Source: Pseudarthrobacter siccitolerans
GTDB lineage: Bacteria; Actinomycetota; Actinomycetes; Actinomycetales; Micrococcaceae
Reading direction: 5' to 3'
DNA: 64,000 nt
NCBI RefSeq assembly: GCF_001046895.1
Contig: NZ_CAQI01000042.1
Coordinates: forward strand, 186,001-250,000
Shown here: positions 1 to 7,818 of the stretch, piece after piece
Layout of the letters: each line of letters begins with the position of its first letter
Numbering within the stretch: position 1 is the stretch's first letter
The notes under the pieces: generated by a model
The model's input: the letters and a program-made list of their open reading frames with translations, nothing else
The model's database searches: none
Told to the model about the DNA's origin: nothing
Translations under genes and position numbers: made by a program

Positions 1-2
1 TG

Positions 3-803
3 GTCGGCGAAGTAATGGTGGCGTTGGAACGGCTACGACTCGCCGGCGGTAAAGAAGATTCGTTTTCCTGGCCGCTTCAGCGTGCGCTCCTGTCCTTTGT
101 TGAGAAGCACCTCGATGACGAGGACTTCGGATTGTGGGAGATGCGGGGCCCCACCAGGTATTTCACCCATTCCCGGGTCATGATGTGGGCTGCGTTTGAC
201 TGCGGTGTCCGGGCCGTTCGAGAACACGGGCTCACCGGACCGGTCGACCGTTGGGAACAGCTCCGGGACCGTATGCGCACAGAGATAATGGAACGAGGCT
301 TTAGTCAGGAACTCAACTCATTTACGCAGAGCTACGGGGGTGTCCAGACCGATGCATCCCTCCTGGTCCTTCCGCAGGTGGGGTTTTTGGCTTACGACGA
401 TGAACACATGCTTGGAACCGTCTCGCGGATTGAAAGGGAGTTGCTGGCCAGCGGGGGTTTGTTGATGCGATACCGGACCGACAGCGGCGTTGACGGCCTT
501 GAACCTGGCGAGCACCCTTTCCTGGCTTGTTCGTTCTGGCTGGTGGAGCAATATGCACGCAGCGGCCGCCGGGACGAAGCACATAAGCTCATGGATCGGC
601 TCGTCGGGCTGGCCAACGAACTGGGTCTTCTCAGTGAAGAGTTTGATGTTCAACAGCATCGGATGGCGGGGAATTTCCCGCAGGCATTTTCGCACCTGGC
701 CTTGGTCAGAGCTGCCGATGCTATGCATGGCGTGGATAGGCTGAGCCTGGCAGTTCCGGAAAGTGCTCAGGCCTCATCGAAGGGAAACCTGTCCGCACCA
801 TGA
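3..803 (+). CDS. Glycoside hydrolase family 15 protein, C-terminal part
   Basis: The reading frame is already open at the left edge of the window (VGEVM...), so this is the 3' end of a longer gene. About 266 residues of the roughly 600 usual for bacterial GH15 proteins are visible. The (alpha/alpha)6-barrel signatures GGVQTDASLLVLPQVGFL (about residue 110) and GNFPQAFSHLALV (near the end) are typical of actinobacterial GH15 glucoamylase or trehalase-like enzymes, which hydrolyse alpha-glucosidic bonds in the cytoplasm. The catalytic N-terminal half is outside the window, so the substrate cannot be fixed. The stop overlaps the start of the next gene (ATGA), which indicates co-transcription with the LuxR regulator. 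Confidence 0.85.
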   Translation, partial: VGEVMVALERLRLAGGKEDSFSWPLQRALLSFVEKHLDDEDFGLWEMRGPTRYFTHSRVMMWAAFDCGVRAVREHGLTGPVDRWEQLRDRMRTEIMERGFSQELNSFTQSYGGVQTDASLLVLPQVGFLAYDDEHMLGTVSRIERELLASGGLLMRYRTDSGVDGLEPGEHPFLACSFWLVEQYARSGRRDEAHKLMDRLVGLANELGLLSEEFDVQQHRMAGNFPQAFSHLALVRAADAMHGVDRLSLAVPESAQASSKGNLSAP

Positions 804-3151
804 CGGAGGCTAAGGGACCGGGCAACTTAAGGCTGCAGCTGACAAACTTCGTCGGCCGGCGGAAAGACATAGCCAATGTGCGCGACGCCATGGCGGAGTC
901 CCGGCTTGTCACCCTCATCGGCCCTGGAGGAGTTGGGAAAACGCGGCTCGCCCTTCACGTCGGGATGATGGTCAGAGCGTCATTCGAAGATGGCGTCTGG
1001 CTGGTGGACCTTGCGCCGTTGACCGATCCCGCATTAGTCCCTGAAGCTTTGATGTCAGCACTCGAGATTCGTACTACGTCGACCCAAAGCGTTGCTGATC
1101 AATTGAGTGCGCACCTTTCGCAGCGGCATTTGCTGGTGATACTCGATAACTGCGAACATGTGCTGCCTGGCTGTCGGCTACTGGTTGAGAAACTGCTCGA
1201 AAACAGTCCCAGGCTGAGCATTCTGGCCACAAGCAGGGAACGGCTGGGGGTCAAAGGCGAAAGGATATTGCCCGTCCTACCCTTTGAGCTTCCGCAAGCC
1301 AACGAAGTGCTGGATGAAACAGCTGTCCGGCGGATCGACTCGCTGGCATTCCTCCATGATCGGGCCAGGGCCAGCTCCCCGGACTTCCGGATCACCAATG
1401 AAAACATTGCCGCAGCGGCCGAACTCTGTATCCAACTCGACGGGATCCCCCTGGCTCTTGAACTTGCTGCGTCGCGCCTTAGATCACTCAGTGTCAGGCA
1501 GCTCCTGGAGCGACTCAAGAGCCGCTTCGCGATTCTGACCTCCGGGAGTCCAACGGCCCCGCCCCGTCAACAGACCCTGCGTGCACTCATCGACTGGAGT
1601 TATGAACGGTGCTCTTCGGAAGAAAAGGTTCTTTGGCGGCGGATGTCGGTGTTCGCCGGAAGCGCCGATCTCGACGCCATAGAACGCACCTGCTCCGACG
1701 AGATCCTCTCCCAGAGCTCCATTCTCGAGGTGGTCGACTCTCTTGTTTCCAAGTCGATCCTCATTGCCATCGTGACCCCGAAAAGCGTCAGGTATCAGGT
1801 TCTGGAGACCATCCGCCAGTATGGTCTTGAGCGCGCGCAAGACGCCGGCGAGGAGGCAGCTCTGCGCCGAAGGCACCTCCAGTACTACCTGGAACTTTCC
1901 CAATCCAGCGCTGAGGAATTTTGGTCGCAGGAACAGAACATATGGATTAGCCGACTACGTGTGGAGCACGAGAACATACGGGCGGCTCTCACGTATTGCA
2001 CTGCCCGCATGGAGTCCTCAGATGTCTTGGCTTTACAGCTCGTAACAGCGCTTCGATTTCACTGGATGGTCGGAGGCTTCGTCAGCGAGGGCCGTCGGTG
2101 GTTGGATCTGGTCCTCGCGGCGTCGACCGAGCATGATATCGAGAAGTGCCGCGCCCTATGTGTCGCCGCCTGGATGGCGTCGGTCCAAGGCGACTTGGCC
2201 GGGAGTCACCAGCGTCTCACGGAATGCACCCTTCTTCTCGAAGAATTGAGGGCCGCCGGGAAGATTTCGGAACCAGATTTTGACGACATTGAAACCCAGA
2301 TCCAGATCTGGTCCGGCAGCCTCCTCCTCTTTGGGGGAAATCCATCCGCAGCCGCCGCAACATTCGAAAAGGCATTGGCGCGGAGTCGGGCGGCGAATCG
2401 CATCGAAGGCACCATGTTGGTGCTGTTTCAACTGAGCACCACGTATGCGCTGATGGGCGACTTCCCAAAGGCTGAAGAAGTTTCAGGAGAGTCAATAGCG
2501 ATCAGCGATACGGTCGGTGAGACCTATGCAAAGTCCCTGACGTTATGGTCGAAGGCCTACTGTGCCTGGGCGCAGGGGAACCCGGAAGGTGCCCTCGAAT
2601 ACGCCCACCAGAGCCTTGCCCGTGCCTTGGTTTTCGACGACAAAGTAGTGACGGCACTCAACCTTGAGGTCGTTTCCAGTGCACTCGCCGAGCAAACCAA
2701 ATATGAGGACGCAGCGGTCATCCAGGGAGTCGCGTCCCGTGTCTGGGAAGCCGTGGAAAGCAGCATTGATTCCTTCGGTCCGGATCTGGCCGGAGCCCAC
2801 GACAGATGGGCCAAGCGGGCCCACAAGGCACTCGGCCCTCGAACCTATCGTGAAGCTCTCGCGAGAGGCTATCGAATGAGCCCAGAAGAAGTGAGAGCCC
2901 GGGTATTGGGCTTTAAAGTTTCCGAGCAAGATTCAGCCTCCGACAGGGAGGCAGGCGCGCTGACCAAAAGACAACGCCAAGTAGCAACACTTATTGCCGA
3001 CGGTCAGAGCAACCGCGAAATTGCAGACAACTTGGTCCTGTCGACAAGGACCGTAGAAGGACATGTCGAGAGCATTCTGTCCAAACTGGGTATGACCTCC
3101 CGTACCCAGATTGCCTCATGGATGAACCGGCGATCGGTCCCGGATCGCTGA
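800..3151 (+). CDS. Large ATP-binding LuxR-family transcriptional regulator
   Basis: A 783-residue cytoplasmic regulator. An NB-ARC/AAA-type ATPase domain fills roughly residues 10-330: Walker A is GPGGVGKTRLAL at about 40, and Walker B is LLVILDNCEHV at about 112. A helical TPR-like middle follows (about 340-680). A C-terminal LuxR helix-turn-helix starts at about 715 (LTKRQRQVATLIADG, then STRTVEGHVESILSKLG). This architecture is that of LuxR regulators whose ATPase/TPR core senses a ligand. The start overlaps the GH15 stop by 4 bases, so the two are translationally coupled, and a role in controlling saccharide metabolism is a reasonable inference. The ligand is unknown. Confidence 0.9.
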   Translation: MTEAKGPGNLRLQLTNFVGRRKDIANVRDAMAESRLVTLIGPGGVGKTRLALHVGMMVRASFEDGVWLVDLAPLTDPALVPEALMSALEIRTTSTQSVADQLSAHLSQRHLLVILDNCEHVLPGCRLLVEKLLENSPRLSILATSRERLGVKGERILPVLPFELPQANEVLDETAVRRIDSLAFLHDRARASSPDFRITNENIAAAAELCIQLDGIPLALELAASRLRSLSVRQLLERLKSRFAILTSGSPTAPPRQQTLRALIDWSYERCSSEEKVLWRRMSVFAGSADLDAIERTCSDEILSQSSILEVVDSLVSKSILIAIVTPKSVRYQVLETIRQYGLERAQDAGEEAALRRRHLQYYLELSQSSAEEFWSQEQNIWISRLRVEHENIRAALTYCTARMESSDVLALQLVTALRFHWMVGGFVSEGRRWLDLVLAASTEHDIEKCRALCVAAWMASVQGDLAGSHQRLTECTLLLEELRAAGKISEPDFDDIETQIQIWSGSLLLFGGNPSAAAATFEKALARSRAANRIEGTMLVLFQLSTTYALMGDFPKAEEVSGESIAISDTVGETYAKSLTLWSKAYCAWAQGNPEGALEYAHQSLARALVFDDKVVTALNLEVVSSALAEQTKYEDAAVIQGVASRVWEAVESSIDSFGPDLAGAHDRWAKRAHKALGPRTYREALARGYRMSPEEVRARVLGFKVSEQDSASDREAGALTKRQRQVATLIADGQSNREIADNLVLSTRTVEGHVESILSKLGMTSRTQIASWMNRRSVPDR

Positions 3152-3453
3152 GGCGGGTCTCAGGAAATGACTTCTCGGGACACCGATTCCCGTGCGTCGG
3201 CTTCTTTCCGCCCGGCCATTGATGCGCTCAGAGTCTATGGGCGAACCTACGTGAACGTATCACATGGTCTTTCCCTCACCCTCGACATCGAGAATGGCAG
3301 GTGTGTGCTGTCGGAACTCAAAGTTGGTGGACATGTGGTGATCGCAGTGGGAGGGGGCTGTTTGTGCTGATTTAGCAGGGATCTTTTCTCCTTGTTTATC
3401 AGCGAAAAACATACCCCTCACATAGACCCCCGGGTCCCTGCCCCTAACTATGT
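3152..3453. other. Gap after the LuxR gene, no supported gene
   Basis: This 300-base stretch has a short open frame on the plus strand (3167-3370, 67 residues) with an AGGA too close to its ATG and no recognisable motif. I could not find a convincing gene, RNA or terminator hairpin. It may be the edge of the decayed zone that follows. Confidence 0.4.
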
Positions 3454-3594
3454 ATGCGTCAGGGCGCGGGCCGACCTGCCGTCAAACTGCGTGCGGCGTT
3501 CATCGCGCGGACACACAGCCTGCTCAAGCCCGGCTCGGTGCTGCTGCCCGGGCTCGCCGTGGGCGATGCGGTGGAAGGCGAACGGGGGCCTTGA
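3454..3594 (+). pseudogene. Short fragment resembling ComEC
   Basis: A 46-codon frame contains FIARTHSLLKPGSVLLPGLAVGD. The PGLAVGD-type stretch resembles the region of actinobacterial ComEC (DNA-uptake competence membrane protein) written LLPGLVVGD in family members. A normal ComEC exceeds 600 residues, so this would be a remnant. It lies just before the patatin remnant. The match rests on one short motif and is tentative. Confidence 0.25.
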
Positions 3595-3974
3595 CAATCC
3601 ACGTGATCCGCGTCGGCCGAGGCATTCATATTCGGCGGGGATTAATGTCTCGTATCGCGTCCGTACAAAGCTGGAGGAGCATCGCCACCGGGAGAAGCTT
3701 CAGCCGGGCGGAATCCCTCGTCCAAGCGGTCATGCATCGAGACTTTGGTCAGCGACTGATGAATGAAGTCACCCACCCGAACCTCGACGCGATCATTTCC
3801 GCCACTGACCTGGCCACGGCGAACGCGGTCCGGTTCGGCAGCCTTGTTTCTTCCAGCTCACCGTACGGTCGGATCACCGACTCCGTTCCGGTCGCCGACG
3901 CGGTCGCAGCATCAGCTGCCTTCCCTGCACTCCTTCCGGCACTAACGTGAAAATGGAGTCTTGGCCGGGGCCTG

Positions 3975-5210
3975 TTATGCGGCCGGGCGGGGTTCGAGGG
4001 TGACGGTGTAGCCGAGGGATTCGAGCTGGTGGACGGCGCGGATCTGTGCCTGGACGGGCTTTCTGCGGACGAAGTAGTCGGGTCCCGGGTCGGCATAGAG
4101 TTCGCCGTTGGTAAGCATGTGCCAGATGGCGATGAGGATCGACTGTTCGAGGGCGACGAGTGCTTTCATGGGCCCGCGCCGGGATTTGACGCGGCGGTAC
4201 TTCGCGCCGAGGTAGGTCGTTTGGGACCGGGATACCGAGAGGGCCGCGGTGCCCAAGGCGCGTTTGAGGTACCGGTTCCCGGGCCGCGTTTTCGTGGACT
4301 TGACCCGTCCTGCCGATTCATTGGCCCCGGGCGCGGCCCCGGCCCACGAGGCCAGGTGCCCGGCGGTGGGAAAGATGCTCATGTCGGCCCCGGTTTCGGC
4401 GATGATGACATCGGCGATCCGGTCACCGATGCCCGGGATGCTCGCTAGCAGTTCCCGGGCCTGGGCGAAAGGGGCCATGAGTCCTTCTAGCCTGTCATCA
4501 ACCCGCCGAAGATCATTGCTCTGCGCATCGATCCGGTCCAGGTGCAGCCGGGCCAGGAACCTATGGTGGTCATTGAACCGCCCGGTCAAGGCCTCGACCA
4601 GCGCCGGGATCTTCGGGCGCATCCTTGTCCGTGCCATCTCAGCGAGAACCGTCGGGTCCTCTTCGCCGCCGATCAGCGCCTCGAGCATGAGCCGTCCGGA
4701 GACACCCGTGATATCGGTTGCGACCGAGGAGAGTTTGATGCCAGAGTCCTCGAGCATCTTCTCCAGCCGCAGAATCTCCCGGGAGCGTTCATCGGTGATT
4801 GCCGTCCGGGCCCGAGTCAGGTCGCGGATCCGGCGGATATCGGCCGGCGGAACAAAACAGCCGCGGACCAGCCCGTGGGCGCCAAGCTGGGCCAGCCACG
4901 CGGAGTCCGAGACGTCGGTCTTGCGCCCGGGCAGATTCCTCGCATCCCGGGCATTGACCAGTTGAACGTTGAGACCGGCCTCCTCCAGGATGAAATAGAA
5001 CTGGCGCCAATAATCGCTGGTCGCCTCTATCACGACCAGGCCCACGCGTTCGCGGAGCAGGTGACGGGCCAGTTCATGAACCTGGTTCGTCATCGAGGTC
5101 CACGTCGTGATCGTCTGCGTGATCTTCCCGCCGCCGGCAACACGCACGCAGGCCTTTGCATCGCGCTTGGACACATCCAGTCCCGCGCACCGTTTGAATA
5201 GGACATCCAT
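3975..5210 (-). CDS. IS110-family DEDD transposase/recombinase
   Basis: A 411-residue DEDD transposase. The N-terminal RuvC-like domain shows CAGLDVSKRDAKACVRV (Asp near residue 11), VVIEATSDYWRQFY (Glu) and KTDVSDSAWLAQL (the DxxD pair). The C-terminal Transposase_20 domain shows IPGIGDRIADVIIAETG and SWAGAAPGANESAGR, with the serine region of the Tnp domain. The ATG at 5210 is chosen over one 93 bases upstream because GGGAGG lies about 9 bases before it and family members begin MDVL. The gene appears complete. Known IS110 enzymes recombine under guidance of an element-encoded bridge RNA. Confidence 0.9.
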   Translation of the reverse strand: MDVLFKRCAGLDVSKRDAKACVRVAGGGKITQTITTWTSMTNQVHELARHLLRERVGLVVIEATSDYWRQFYFILEEAGLNVQLVNARDARNLPGRKTDVSDSAWLAQLGAHGLVRGCFVPPADIRRIRDLTRARTAITDERSREILRLEKMLEDSGIKLSSVATDITGVSGRLMLEALIGGEEDPTVLAEMARTRMRPKIPALVEALTGRFNDHHRFLARLHLDRIDAQSNDLRRVDDRLEGLMAPFAQARELLASIPGIGDRIADVIIAETGADMSIFPTAGHLASWAGAAPGANESAGRVKSTKTRPGNRYLKRALGTAALSVSRSQTTYLGAKYRRVKSRRGPMKALVALEQSILIAIWHMLTNGELYADPGPDYFVRRKPVQAQIRAVHQLESLGYTVTLEPRPAA

Positions 5211-5515
5211 GGTTCCGGCCCTCCCGCCGTTGTCGGATCGTAAGGTGTGTCCCGGACGAGAAGGCAAGGAAAGGCAGAAATCTAACGTTCGTGCTCGAGG
5301 CAACAGTCCACGGTCCCCGCGGACGAAGGGCCCTCCGCCACCAAGCTAATACACGGGCTCACAGGCCCCATAGGCAGACCAGGGACGCATCCGGAACACG
5401 CCACCAGTATCGGCCCGGCGGCCACCGCCCGGAAAGGCTGAAGTACTCCGAAAAGGCGGGGGGCAGGCACCCGTTTTCCCCTTCCACGGAGGGACGCGGC
5501 AGCGGACCTGGGGAG
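5211..5515 (-). ncRNA. Candidate bridge RNA region of the IS110 element
   Basis: This 305-base non-coding left end lies between the element boundary and the transposase start. In characterised IS110-group elements (for example IS621) this interval encodes the bridge RNA that pairs with target and donor DNA. The minus strand has several short GC-rich self-complementary stretches (for example the GGCGGTGGCCGCC and GTCCGCGGGGACC neighbourhoods), compatible with stem-loops. I have not folded it or identified guide loops; the call rests on position and length. Confidence 0.45.
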
Positions 5516-6088
5516 CTAGTACGCAACTACACGTTCGAGGCATTCGACACCGGCATCAGGACGGTTCAGCGCCTTTCGATGACCGACGGGGGCGTCTACG
5601 ACAACCTCGGAATCACACCACTGCTTCCTGGACGGTCGTCGAAACACACAGCCCATGTATACGACCTCGACTATGTGATCGCAGTTGACTCCGGTCGCGG
5701 ACGAGAGACGGCCAAGCCCGCGCAGTACCTGATGAACCGATTGAAGCAGACACTGACGATCTCGCACGGGGCGTGTCCAAGACTCCGGACGGTCTCTCCT
5801 GAACGTCGCCGCCGGAAATGGACTCGACGGTTTTGTCCACGTGTACCTCGGGATGCGCGACCATTTAGTGCGCCCGCTCGCCGACCTCGTGCCGCGAGAC
5901 GTCGCCCGTCGCTGTCCGACAGACTTTGCGGCCATGTCAGATGCGATGTTCGACGCAGTCACGATTCGAGGCGAGCAACTGACGAGACTGGTGATCGCCC
6001 GGCACGCTCCGAACTTGCGCTGAATCGGAGAGGGCACACCCGTAGGCGCGACGAGGTATCTTCACACAGAACGTGTCAGCATCAGGGC

Positions 6089-6343
6089 ATGAGGAAGACG
6101 CGGAAGCACGGAGATCCGATCATCTGGCGTGGCGGCCTGCAGTGGACGAAGGCCGCACGGATGCAGGCCGCGCGGTTCGAGCACGCTGCCATGGAACTCT
6201 ATTCGGCGTACTTCGACGCTTCGATGCGGGCAGACCTTGAGGGCCACAAGGACCCCTGCTCGCTCAAAGATGGCGCGACAGCCTTGATGGCCGCCCGCCG
6301 TTCGACCCGCAACGGCCGTTCTGTGTCCCCGCAGCGGCTTTGA
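6089..6343 (+). CDS. Small hypothetical protein (84 aa)
   Basis: An 84-residue frame beginning MRKTRKHGDPIIWRGG. It is basic at the N-terminus with a helical middle (AARMQAARFEHAAMELYSAYF), no signal peptide and no domain I recognise. It follows the patatin remnant by 65 bases and has only a weak ribosome-binding sequence. The composition looks protein-like rather than random, but it may be an accessory gene or a remnant. Confidence 0.4.
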   Translation: MRKTRKHGDPIIWRGGLQWTKAARMQAARFEHAAMELYSAYFDASMRADLEGHKDPCSLKDGATALMAARRSTRNGRSVSPQRL

Positions 6344-6476
6344 GCATGCAGGTCGCTGCTGAGCACCAGTTCCTGTTCGTGGCGTTGAGGAATGCGCGGC
6401 GTGCCCACGACAGGCTCCCCGCAGGCGTGAAGCCTGCGGTGCCAGGCGGGAAGGCAACCACCCTGCTGCGCCCGCC

Positions 6477-6776
6477 ATGGAGCATTGGGACGAGGAGGGT
6501 GGACCATCGATCGGTGAGCTACTGGAGATCGAGTACAACCGGCGGGTGCTGGACGACGCGATTCTCATCGCGAGACTCTCGTCTCCGGATGAAGAGGAGA
6601 GTGCGAGGAGGCGGTACAACGACGAACCCATGACGCTCCATGCATCGTTCAGCGTGTCGAAGCACGAGGTGACAGTCGGTGGCTTCACCGTGGAGGAGTT
6701 GCAGGAATGGCTGGAATTACTGGATGTAGCCATGCGGGTAGCACTTGCCGAGGCGGGGCTCGACGCACCGGGTTGA
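6477..6776 (+). CDS. Hypothetical acidic protein (99 aa)
   Basis: A 99-residue acidic protein. It has a central beta-like stretch (MTLHASFSVSKHEVTVGGF, about residues 52-70) and a C-terminal amphipathic helix (VEELQEWLELLDVAMRVALAEAG). The regular alternation of polar and hydrophobic residues argues that it is real, though no clear Shine-Dalgarno sequence precedes the ATG. No family is recognised. A serine-rich frame on the opposite strand is its shadow. Confidence 0.5.
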   Translation: MEHWDEEGGPSIGELLEIEYNRRVLDDAILIARLSSPDEEESARRRYNDEPMTLHASFSVSKHEVTVGGFTVEELQEWLELLDVAMRVALAEAGLDAPG

Positions 6777-6786
6777 GGATTCGATC

Positions 6787-6936
6787 GTGGCTGGAGACGA
6801 CAACGTCGCATGGCCTGCCGACAGATTCCGGGGACGGCTATGGGGGATTCTGCAGGTAGAGGTCGATGAATGGGCCGCGCGCCCTTCGGCTCCACAGTTC
6901 GACGTCCCATTCGAAGGCCTCCGTTATGACGGCTGA
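6787..6936 (+). CDS. Possible very small protein (49 aa, GTG start)
   Basis: It starts with GTG 10 bases after the stop of the preceding hypothetical gene and encodes AGDDNVAWPADRFRGRLWG... ending FEGLRYDG. The reading frame is short but looks protein-like and is placed as if co-transcribed with its neighbour. There is no family match and no strong ribosome-binding site. Confidence 0.3.
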   Translation: MAGDDNVAWPADRFRGRLWGILQVEVDEWAARPSAPQFDVPFEGLRYDG

Positions 6937-7024
6937 CTCCACCCCTCCTCCTGCCGCGACGGGTCTTCGATCAGGTCAATGTGTGTGAATGGCCCAGGTA
7001 GTCGTCGTGGAGGGGTAGCTCTTC

Positions 7025-7776
7025 TCAGGTCGGCAGGCGGTCGGGCAGCGGATAGATACGGGCGGTCCCTTCGGGGACCACATCCCTCGACCGCAGCGGC
7101 TCGGGAACGTGAACGACGACCGCGACGTGGTCCGCGATGCGGATGTGCGTCACTAGAGTGAGTTCCATGAGCCGTCGCATCCCACCAAGCTGGGCCTGCG
7201 AGCAGGACGCGGCGTCCGGTGCCTTCTGAACCCAGTCGAAGACGCCGTTCTGCTTGCGGACACGGAAGAGGTGCACGGCGAATCCGTCCGGGACGCTAAC
7301 AAGCGCATGCCGGGAAGGCTCGTCGACGAGGAGCCTGAAGGGCTGGGACACGTTGAGGTTGACTGCCGTCTTCGCGAACCATCGCGCAAGGATCGTGGCT
7401 TCGTCATCGGTGATTCGCCCGCGGCACGGACTCTGAGTCAGGATCGGCATGGCGCTTATCTCCAGCAAGGACATCCAGCCGTTGTTTCACCCGGCACAGA
7501 CCTCGCCGTTGAAATGGGCGCGCAGTCGACGCTCCCCGCGCTCAAACGCGACACGCCGCCGAGGGGCATGCTGATGCGGGTGGGGTCGATTCGCTCATCC
7601 ATGGCCCTGTGGTGCCTGAGAAGCCACTGCGGGAAGATGTGCTCCTTCGATCGAGTCCCAGCGGGGCTGTCGCAGAACCAGCAGAAGGCGACTACTCGAT
7701 GGGCGAGCGGGCGGCCTGCCTCGATCAGGTTCCGATCGAACTTTCGCGGTCTGTCGAGAACTTCACGGCACTTCAT
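7025..7776 (-). pseudogene. Broken HNH-type zinc-finger protein gene
   Basis: The N-terminal part has CWFCDSP, then SKEHIFPQWLLRHH, which resembles the first Cys pair and EHxxP motif of HNH-type proteins of unknown function. The C-terminal part (WMSLLEISAMPILT, then ARWFAKTAVNLNVSQPF) is in another frame. The joining sequence reads VAFERGERRLRAHFNGEVCAG, stop, NNGWMSLLE. The second CxxC of the metal site has become CAG-stop (TGA, complement at 7487-7489), and a frameshift of one base lies at about 7540-7570. Two independent lesions indicate a decaying gene. The intact relative would be about 250 residues. Confidence 0.6.
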
Positions 7777-7818
7777 TCACTCGAGGCATTCTTCGCGGCA
7801 GGGACCCCGCAACCCCCG

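Larger units (their letters stand above)
3945..5518 (-). mobile_element. IS110-family insertion sequence (about 1.57 kb)
   Basis: The ends were set from the interrupted patatin gene. Its coding sequence reads up to CTA at 3942-3944 and resumes at CTA at 5516-5518, so the element lies between with a shared 3-base core; the boundary is ambiguous by those 3 bases. The element reads on the minus strand. About 305 bases precede the transposase start and only about 30 follow its stop. A long 5' and short 3' non-coding end is the layout of the IS110 group (not IS1111). No long terminal inverted repeats were seen, as expected for this family. Confidence 0.8.
3645..6023 (+). pseudogene. Patatin-like phospholipase, split by IS110 and frameshifted
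   Basis: Two pieces of one patatin-family acyl hydrolase flank the IS110 element. The left piece (3645-3944) carries LDAIISATDLATANAVRFGS and VADAVAASAAFPALLPAL. The right piece (from 5516) continues with RNYTFEAFDTG and then LTDGGVYDNLG-like MTDGGVYDNLG, the Asp of the Ser-Asp dyad. After TISHG (about 5768) the frame shifts: the family-like sequence RVQDSGRSLLNVAAGNGLDG, then VYLGMRDH and the tail FAAMSDAMFDAVTIRGEQ, lies one frame over. An extra G in the GGGG run at 5768-5771 explains this. The N-terminal glycine-rich loop and GxSxG serine are also missing. The gene is therefore inactive by truncation, insertion and frameshift. Confidence 0.8.

Noticed and set aside
6062..6910. 282-residue minus-strand open frame over the small hypothetical genes
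   Set aside because: Low-complexity Ser-rich sequence without family features; the plus-strand frames look more protein-like.
7487..7489. Selenocysteine-type reading of the TGA in the HNH-like gene
   Set aside because: A separate frameshift upstream already breaks the gene, and no downstream hairpin of the bacterial SECIS kind was evident.
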